A stretch of 46,108 nt of DNA. Origin: Lachnospiraceae bacterium. Lineage in GTDB: Bacteria; Bacillota_A; Clostridia; Lachnospirales; Lachnospiraceae. Below, in pieces: positions 40,993 through 46,108 of this stretch. The stretch covers positions 1 to 46,108 of the forward strand of contig JAGZJD010000015.1 of the NCBI GenBank assembly GCA_018365895.1, written 5' to 3'. A model generated the notes under the pieces. It ran no database searches, had not been told where the DNA came from, and saw nothing but the letters and a program-made list of their open reading frames with translations. Position numbers and translations under genes: made by a program. Position 1 is the stretch's first letter. Each line of letters starts with the position of its first letter.

Positions 40993-42552
40993 ATGGAATT
41001 AGTAAAAAAGATGATTCATTTTAATGATGCGGGAAAGAAGGTCACAGCTCAATTTTTTCTTGATGAAGATTACAATGTGCCGGATGCAAAAAATGATGTA
41101 GGGCGGATTGTTTTGAGTGAAGGAAAGCTTCGGGTGGAAGAGCTGCGGCATATGGAAAATTATCTGAAGATATCCGGCAGGCTTATATTTTCCATTTTGT
41201 ATGTGACAGAAGAGGGAGAAAAAAGGCTGGCTTCACTAGAAGGGAAACTTCCGTTTGAGGAAATGATCTACATAGAAGAACAGGAAGAAGGGCGTTATCA
41301 GCTGACGGACATGAAAGTAGAATTTTCGGCATCCATTGTACATTCCAGAAAGCTTAGTATCAAGGCGGTTGTAGATCTGGCAGCAGCGCCGGAGGGACTT
41401 CGGGATGAAGAAGCAGCTACTGACGTGGATAGTGAGGAGAGCATCTGCAAGAAGTTTCGGAAAGAGAATCTTTTGGAGTTGCGGGCAAGTAAAAAAGATA
41501 CTTATCGGCTGAAAGAAGAAATACGTCTTCCGGGAACAAAGGAAAATGTCGGAACAATCCTCTGGTCAGACATAACGGAGAGAAAACTGGAAACAAAACT
41601 GGAAGAGGGAGCATTAATACTTCAGGGAGAACTTCTTGTCTTTGTTTTCTATGAGTCAGCAGAAGGAAAACTGGACTGGCTGGAACAGACAGTTCCTTAT
41701 GAGGGGCGCATTGAAGTAAGTAAAGCAGAAAGCGGAATGTATCATCATGTTATGAAAAATCTCGGGGATATAAATATAGATCTTCGTATGGATGAAGATG
41801 GGGAGCCGAGGATTTTAGGAATTGAAGGAACAATTGATTTAAAAATCGCGGTATATGAGGAAGAGGAAGTAACTTTTCTCGAAGATGTATATTCTCTGCA
41901 GCAGGAACTGAGACCTTCTTTTCGAAAATGCTGTTATGAGAGTATGGTTATGCAGAATCATTCTAAATGTAAGCTGACAGAGCAGTTATCACTTCCGGAA
42001 CTGCAAAATGATATTTTGCAGATCTGTCACAGTAAAGGAGTACTTCAGCCGGAGAGTTATCGTGTGGAATCCGATGGTATTCGTGTGGAAGGTGTGATTC
42101 ATATCTGTTTTCTGTATGTGAAAGCCAGTGATGAAGTACCGTTTGACGTATGGCAGGGGATGATTCCATTTTCTCATTTGATTGAAAGCAATGAAACAGT
42201 AGCGGACATGAAATACGATATTACGACAGGCATTGAACAGCTTTTTGTTAATCTGCTTGGTGGAAATCAGGTAGAAGTAAAGGCGGTACTTTCTTTTCAG
42301 AGCTTTTTGAAAAGAACATTCGAGATGGATACAATAGAATCAATAGAAGTCAGTGACATTGATAAAAAAGAGTTAGAAAAACGGCCGGGAATTGTTGGGT
42401 ATACAGTAAAAACGGGCGATACATTGTGGGCGCTTGCGAAACGTTACAATACAACAGTAGAGGGAATCCGGGAAGTGAATCATTTGCAGACAGAAGAAGT
42501 AAAAGAAGGAGAGAAAATATTGATTTTTAAAGAAAGTACTAGTATACTTTAG
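40993..42552 (+). CDS. sipL: SipL-like spore coat assembly protein (DUF3794 plus LysM)
   Basis: In Clostridioides difficile SipL binds SpoIVA and is needed for coat attachment around the forespore. The 519-residue product has repeated DUF3794 (SPOCS) domains, for example LRASKKDTYRLKEEIRLPGT, and a C-terminal LysM domain (GYTVKTGDTLWALAKRYNTT, then VEGIREVNHLQTEEVKEGEK), the SipL layout and length. AGAGGAGGAAG precedes the start. Nearby spoIIR supports a sporulation setting. The lack of a signal peptide fits a mother-cell protein. Confidence 0.85.
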   Translation: MELVKKMIHFNDAGKKVTAQFFLDEDYNVPDAKNDVGRIVLSEGKLRVEELRHMENYLKISGRLIFSILYVTEEGEKRLASLEGKLPFEEMIYIEEQEEGRYQLTDMKVEFSASIVHSRKLSIKAVVDLAAAPEGLRDEEAATDVDSEESICKKFRKENLLELRASKKDTYRLKEEIRLPGTKENVGTILWSDITERKLETKLEEGALILQGELLVFVFYESAEGKLDWLEQTVPYEGRIEVSKAESGMYHHVMKNLGDINIDLRMDEDGEPRILGIEGTIDLKIAVYEEEEVTFLEDVYSLQQELRPSFRKCCYESMVMQNHSKCKLTEQLSLPELQNDILQICHSKGVLQPESYRVESDGIRVEGVIHICFLYVKASDEVPFDVWQGMIPFSHLIESNETVADMKYDITTGIEQLFVNLLGGNQVEVKAVLSFQSFLKRTFEMDTIESIEVSDIDKKELEKRPGIVGYTVKTGDTLWALAKRYNTTVEGIREVNHLQTEEVKEGEKILIFKESTSIL

Positions 42553-42621
42553 AATAGTATAATGTATACAAGATACAGCTAATACATGATATATGCGAAA
42601 GAAAAGGAGGGAATATACAAC

Positions 42622-43500
42622 ATGGATAAGCTGAAGTTAAGGGCATTGGCAAAAATCAATCTTGCGCTTGATGTACTTGGACGGCGGGAAAACGGATATC
42701 ACGACGTGAGAATGATTATGCAGAGCATTTACTTGTATGATAATGTGCTTTTGGAAAAGACAAAAGAGCCGGGAATCCGGATTTCAACAAATCTGTATTT
42801 CCTTCCGGTTGATGAAAATAATATTGCATATAAGGCAGCAAAGCTTCTAATGGATGAGTTCCGGCTTCCGGGTGGAATCAGTATTTCGCTTCAGAAATAT
42901 ATTCCGGTGGCAGCAGGATTGGCCGGAGGAAGCTCTAATGCTGCTGCAGTATTGTTTGGAATGAACCGGATGTATGGCTTGGGGCTAAAGATAGAAGAAC
43001 TGATGGAGCGGGGGGTAAAACTGGGAGCAGATGTTCCGTACTGCATTATGAGAGGAACTGTTCTGGCAGAAGGAATTGGAGAAGAGTTGACAAGACTTCC
43101 GGCGCTTCCGAAATGTTACGTACTTATTGCAAAACCGCCAATCAGTGTATCGACGAAAATGGTGTATGAGAAATTGGATGCAAAGGAGATTGTGGAGCAT
43201 CCGGATGTGGATGGAATGATGGAAGCGCTGAAAGAGGGAGACTTACATAGAATTGCGTCTAAGATGGGGAACGTACTGGAACAGGTAACGATAGAGGAAT
43301 ATCCGATTATTGATCAGATAAAGTTGCTTATGAAGGAAGCAGGGGCACTGAATGCGATGATGAGTGGAAGTGGTCCAACCGTATTCGGACTGTTTGATGA
43401 CCGCAAAAAGGCATCAAAAGCAATGCAGATGATCCGGGAACATACAGTGACAAAACAGGTATATCTGACAAATATACACGGAGCAAGGAGGAACATATAA
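42622..43500 (+). CDS. ispE: 4-diphosphocytidyl-2-C-methyl-D-erythritol kinase
   Basis: It phosphorylates CDP-ME in the MEP pathway to isoprenoids. The 292-residue GHMP kinase starts MDKLKLRALAKINLALDVLG, with the ATP loop PVAAGLAGGSSNAAAVLFGM (about residues 92-111) and the C-terminal MSGSGPTVFGLF motif. ATG 42622, preceded by GGAGGG, is preferred over the longer frame from 42586. GntR regulator gene follows after four bases. Confidence 0.95.
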   Translation: MDKLKLRALAKINLALDVLGRRENGYHDVRMIMQSIYLYDNVLLEKTKEPGIRISTNLYFLPVDENNIAYKAAKLLMDEFRLPGGISISLQKYIPVAAGLAGGSSNAAAVLFGMNRMYGLGLKIEELMERGVKLGADVPYCIMRGTVLAEGIGEELTRLPALPKCYVLIAKPPISVSTKMVYEKLDAKEIVEHPDVDGMMEALKEGDLHRIASKMGNVLEQVTIEEYPIIDQIKLLMKEAGALNAMMSGSGPTVFGLFDDRKKASKAMQMIREHTVTKQVYLTNIHGARRNI

Positions 43501-43504
43501 GAGA

Positions 43505-44176
43505 ATGGATGCTAAATTTAATGTGACAATGAATGAATATCTTCCCCTCAGAGATGTTGTGTTTAATACGCTGCGCCAGGCAATTCTGAGAGGAGAGCTT
43601 AAGCCGGGAGAACGTTTGATGGAGATTCAGCTGGCAAATAAACTTGGAGTGAGCAGAACACCGATCCGTGAGGCAATTCGCAAACTGGAACTGGAAGGAC
43701 TTGTACTGATGATACCGCGAAAAGGAGCAGAGGTAGCAGAAATTACAGAAAAGAATTTGAGAGATGTCCTGGAGGTAAGAAAAGCATTAGAGGAACTGGC
43801 GGTGCAGCTGGCCTGCGATAAGATTACCGAAGAAGAAATTGCAGAATTGAAAAAATGTGCCGCGGAATTTGAGGAGAGTCTGGATCATAATGATATTACA
43901 CAAATAGCAGAGGCAGATGTAAGATTTCATGATGTGATTTATTTTGCGACAGATAATCAACGTCTGATCCAGCTTCTAAATAATCTGCGGGAGCAAATGT
44001 ACCGTTACCGGGTAGAGTATCTGAAACGGAAGGAATGTCACGAAGGATTGTTAAATGAACATGAAGAGCTGATTCATATGATTGAATCTCATAATAAAGA
44101 AAAGGCAACAGAAATTACAAATCGTCATATTGATAATCAAGTACGGGCTGTCGCAGATTTAATCCGAAAAGAATAA
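43505..44176 (+). CDS. GntR/FCD family transcriptional regulator
   Basis: The 223-residue product has an N-terminal winged helix (LRQAILRGELKPGERLMEIQ, then GVSRTPIREAIRKLELEGLV, residues about 20-75) and a C-terminal all-helical FCD ligand domain with metal-binding His/Asp positions (DVRFHDVIYFATDN and HEELIHMIESHNKEK). The effector is unknown, probably a small carboxylate. It directly follows ispE, and no obvious target gene is adjacent. Confidence 0.9.
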   Translation: MDAKFNVTMNEYLPLRDVVFNTLRQAILRGELKPGERLMEIQLANKLGVSRTPIREAIRKLELEGLVLMIPRKGAEVAEITEKNLRDVLEVRKALEELAVQLACDKITEEEIAELKKCAAEFEESLDHNDITQIAEADVRFHDVIYFATDNQRLIQLLNNLREQMYRYRVEYLKRKECHEGLLNEHEELIHMIESHNKEKATEITNRHIDNQVRAVADLIRKE

Positions 44177-44183
44177 AGCATGT

Positions 44184-44211
44184 GAATAGACTGCCAAAAG
44201 ACGGATATACT
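44184..44211 (+). promoter_or_regulatory. Possible sigma-F-type promoter of spoIIR
   Basis: GAATA (44184-44188), 14 bases, then GGATATACT (44203-44211), close to the forespore sigma-F pattern (GYATA and GGnnAnnYT). SpoIIR is sigma-F dependent in known spore formers, so the fit is expected. The -35 has one deviation. Confidence 0.45.
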
Positions 44212-44242
44212 CCTGACAGAGAGGAAGGAGTGAAAGATCGGT

Positions 44243-44869
44243 ATGAGAAAGAAAAATAGAATCTGTTTTATCGTGTCAGTTATTGTGGCAGTATTTTTGA
44301 CAGCAGGAATCATCGAGAAAAGAGAATGCAGGGCAGTGGAGAAAATAGCCGGGCTGCAGGAGGAACTGGCACAGGAAGTATTTCGATTTCATGTGCGTGC
44401 TAACAGTGACAGTGAAGAAGATCAAACATTGAAACTGAAAGTAAAGGATGCAGTGATTACATATATGAAGAGGGCACTGCCGGATTCGGATAGTGCAAAA
44501 GAAACAAAAGATTGGGCAAGAAAACATCAGAAAGAGCTGATTCGGGAAGCAAAGCGGGTGATTCGGTCAGAAGGCTATGACTATTCAGTTCAAATTAAAA
44601 TCGGTCCGTGTAAATTTCCGGATAAAACGTATGGAGATATTACGTTTCCGGCAGGAACGTATGAAGCGTTGGAAATTCTGATTGGCAGTGCTTCCGGAAG
44701 GAACTGGTGGTGTGTACTTTATCCAAATCTTTGTTTTGTAGACGCTGTGAATGCAGTTGTACCAAAAGAGGGGAAAATAGAACTGCAGAATGTATTGACG
44801 GAAGAGGAATATGAAATGGTAAGTGCCTATACAGAGTTTAAGATGAAATGGTTCTTTTTTGGAAAATGA
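44243..44869 (+). CDS. spoIIR: Stage II sporulation protein R
   Basis: SpoIIR is made in the forespore, secreted to the space between membranes, and triggers SpoIIGA to process pro-sigma-E in the mother cell. The 208-residue product has an N-terminal signal/anchor (ICFIVSVIVAVFLTAGII), the family stretch FHVRANSDSEEDQTLKLKVK and the end motif NWWCVLYPNLCFVDAVNAVV with two cysteines. Length is standard. The ribosome binding site is GGAAGGAGTG, somewhat distant from the ATG. Confidence 0.94.
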   Translation: MRKKNRICFIVSVIVAVFLTAGIIEKRECRAVEKIAGLQEELAQEVFRFHVRANSDSEEDQTLKLKVKDAVITYMKRALPDSDSAKETKDWARKHQKELIREAKRVIRSEGYDYSVQIKIGPCKFPDKTYGDITFPAGTYEALEILIGSASGRNWWCVLYPNLCFVDAVNAVVPKEGKIELQNVLTEEEYEMVSAYTEFKMKWFFFGK

Positions 44870-44887
44870 TATGATAGCGGAGGAAAT

Positions 44888-45595
44888 ATGTATACAATAG
44901 ATGGAAGAATCCGTCTGAGTGAGACGGATCACAAAGGAAAAGCAACATTGCCTGCAATTGTGAATTATTTTCAGGATTGCAGTGCATTTCAGTCGGAAGA
45001 TATTGGATTGGGCGTAGAATATCTGGAGACGCATAAGAAAGCCTGGGTACTGAATGCCTGGCAGATTGTTGTGGAAGAATACCCGAATTTGGGAACAAAG
45101 ATCCGAACCGGGACATGGGCCAGCGGTTTTGAAGGGATATATGGAACAAGAAATTTTTTAATGTGTGATGAGAGTGGGAAACGGTTAGCGTATGCCAATT
45201 CCGTATGGGTATTTATGGATCTTAGTAAAGGAAGACCGGCACGTCCGGCAGAAGAAGACATTGCACCTTACGGAGCAGAAGCGCCTCTGGAAATGGAGTA
45301 TGCTCCAAGAAAGATTCGGCTTCCGGAAGCGTATGGAAGCTGTCGGAAGGAAATCGTGGTTGCAGGAAGTGATATTGATACAAATGAACATATGAACAAC
45401 TGTATTTATATCCGAATCGCATTGGACGTACTTCCGCAGGATACGACATTTCATCAAATTAGAGTAGAATACAGGCGTTCTGCGGTGCTTGGAGATGTCA
45501 TTGTTCCGTGGATTATAGAAGAAGAGGACAGAATTCTGATCAGACTTTGCGACAATGAAAAAAAGTTGTTTGCAATTGTGGAGTTTCAGAAATAA
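44888..45595 (+). CDS. Acyl-ACP thioesterase
   Basis: It cleaves acyl chains from acyl carrier protein in the cytoplasm. The 235-residue product is a double hot-dog protein: first domain IRLSETDHKGKATLPAIVNY to WVLNAWQIVVEEYPNLGTKI, second domain with DTNEHMNNCIYIRIALDVLP (catalytic Asn/His region, about residue 165). It matches the FatA-like bacterial group in length. GCGGAGG precedes the ATG. It is 18 bases downstream of spoIIR. Confidence 0.9.
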   Translation: MYTIDGRIRLSETDHKGKATLPAIVNYFQDCSAFQSEDIGLGVEYLETHKKAWVLNAWQIVVEEYPNLGTKIRTGTWASGFEGIYGTRNFLMCDESGKRLAYANSVWVFMDLSKGRPARPAEEDIAPYGAEAPLEMEYAPRKIRLPEAYGSCRKEIVVAGSDIDTNEHMNNCIYIRIALDVLPQDTTFHQIRVEYRRSAVLGDVIVPWIIEEEDRILIRLCDNEKKLFAIVEFQK

Positions 45596-45616
45596 TCGGA
45601 TAAAAGGAGACAAAAG

Positions 45617-46108
45617 ATGGAATTAACATTAGGGAAAAAACAAGTATTGACAATTGTAAAACAGGTGGAATTTGGTGTCTATCTCGGGACAGAGAAAGAA
45701 AAAGTGCTTTTGCCTAAGAAACAGGTACCGGAAGGAGCAGAACCGGGAGATCCGGTGGAAGTTTTTCTTTATAAAGACTCTCAGGATCGACTGATTGCGA
45801 CAACCAATACTCCATTGCTTACACTGGGAGAACTGGCGGTTCTAGAGGTGGCAGAAACTGGTAAATACGGAGCGTTTTTGAAATGGGGACTGGAAAAAGA
45901 TCTTTTTCTTCCATTCAAGGAGCAGACAAGCCGTGTTAAAAAAGGTGATAAATGTCTTGTGACATTGTATGTAGACAAGAGCCAGAGATTATGTGCAACG
46001 ATGCGGGTATATGAATTGCTCCGAAAAGATTCCGAATATAAGAAAGATGATATGGTGACAGGAATCGTATATGAGACAAGTCAGCAGTTTGGCGCATTTG
46101 TTGCAGTA
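45617..46108 (+). CDS. CvfB-like S1-domain RNA-binding protein (5' part, cut by window end)
   Basis: The visible 164 residues begin MELTLGKKQVLTIVKQVEFG and show two or three tandem S1-like OB domains (VYLGTEKEKVLLPKKQVPEG, then VAETGKYGAFLKWGLEKDLF and the start of GIVYETSQQFGAFVAV). CvfB proteins bind RNA and affect virulence or metabolism genes in Firmicutes. AAAGGAG precedes ATG 45617. The C-terminal winged helix expected for the family lies outside the window. Confidence 0.85.
   Translation, partial: MELTLGKKQVLTIVKQVEFGVYLGTEKEKVLLPKKQVPEGAEPGDPVEVFLYKDSQDRLIATTNTPLLTLGELAVLEVAETGKYGAFLKWGLEKDLFLPFKEQTSRVKKGDKCLVTLYVDKSQRLCATMRVYELLRKDSEYKKDDMVTGIVYETSQQFGAFVAV

Overview
The window reads as chromosome of a low-GC, spore-forming Firmicute, most likely a member of the Lachnospiraceae. 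Three things support this. The S10-spc-alpha ribosomal cluster has the clostridial order, with rpsD inside the alpha operon. S14 is the short zinc-binding form. The right side carries sporulation genes of clostridial type (a SipL-like DUF3794/LysM protein and SpoIIR). The family-level call is inference from gene order and protein sequence; no search was run.

Region 1 (1-12125) is the end of the S10 operon, then spc and alpha: rpsC-rplP-rpmC-rpsQ-rplN-rplX-rplE-rpsZ-rpsH-rplF-rplR-rpsE-rpmD-rplO-secY-adk-(KOW protein)-infA-rpmJ-rpsM-rpsK-rpsD-rpoA-rplQ. Methionine aminopeptidase, often found between adk and infA, is missing. Two non-coding intervals stand out. A 385-base, highly folded stretch precedes rpsM. 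Two consecutive hairpins before rplQ show the same 19-base loop on different stems.

Region 2 (12062-20784) is an integrated 8.7 kb element flanked by 61-bp direct repeats made of the last codons of rplQ plus its terminator. In order it holds a tyrosine integrase, a candidate type I toxin with a convergent antisense RNA, divergent repressor/Cro-like regulators with three matching operators, a small HTH protein (possible excisionase), a DnaD-like replication protein and a DnaC-like helicase loader. A run of very small genes follows, separated by three copies of a roughly 50-base pseudoknot-like RNA motif. The element ends with an HK97-type major capsid protein and its own sigma-70 family factor. 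No portal, terminase, protease, tail, lysis or relaxase gene is present. The best description is a phage-satellite-like island that keeps only the capsid from the morphogenesis set. A scrap of a second integrase lies just outside the right repeat, so the site has probably been used more than once.

Region 3 (20898-33340) holds housekeeping and transport genes: an RsmH-family methyltransferase, an Fe-S aldo/keto reductase, truA (opposite strand), a TSUP permease, a gamma-glutamylcyclotransferase-like protein, CorA, serine acetyltransferase, a Na/Pi cotransporter, a GNAT enzyme, a polar amino-acid ABC transporter and an M42 peptidase. The binding protein of the ABC transporter appears circularly permuted.

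Region 4 (33399-40460, minus strand) looks like one operon read from a promoter at 40497-40525: malQ-plsC-pncB-ddl-murF-HAD phosphatase. It mixes glycan use, lipid and NAD synthesis with peptidoglycan precursor synthesis.

Region 5 (40571-46108) holds a small lipoprotein, sipL, ispE, a GntR regulator, spoIIR behind a sigma-F-like promoter, an acyl-ACP thioesterase, and the start of a CvfB-like S1 protein cut by the window edge.
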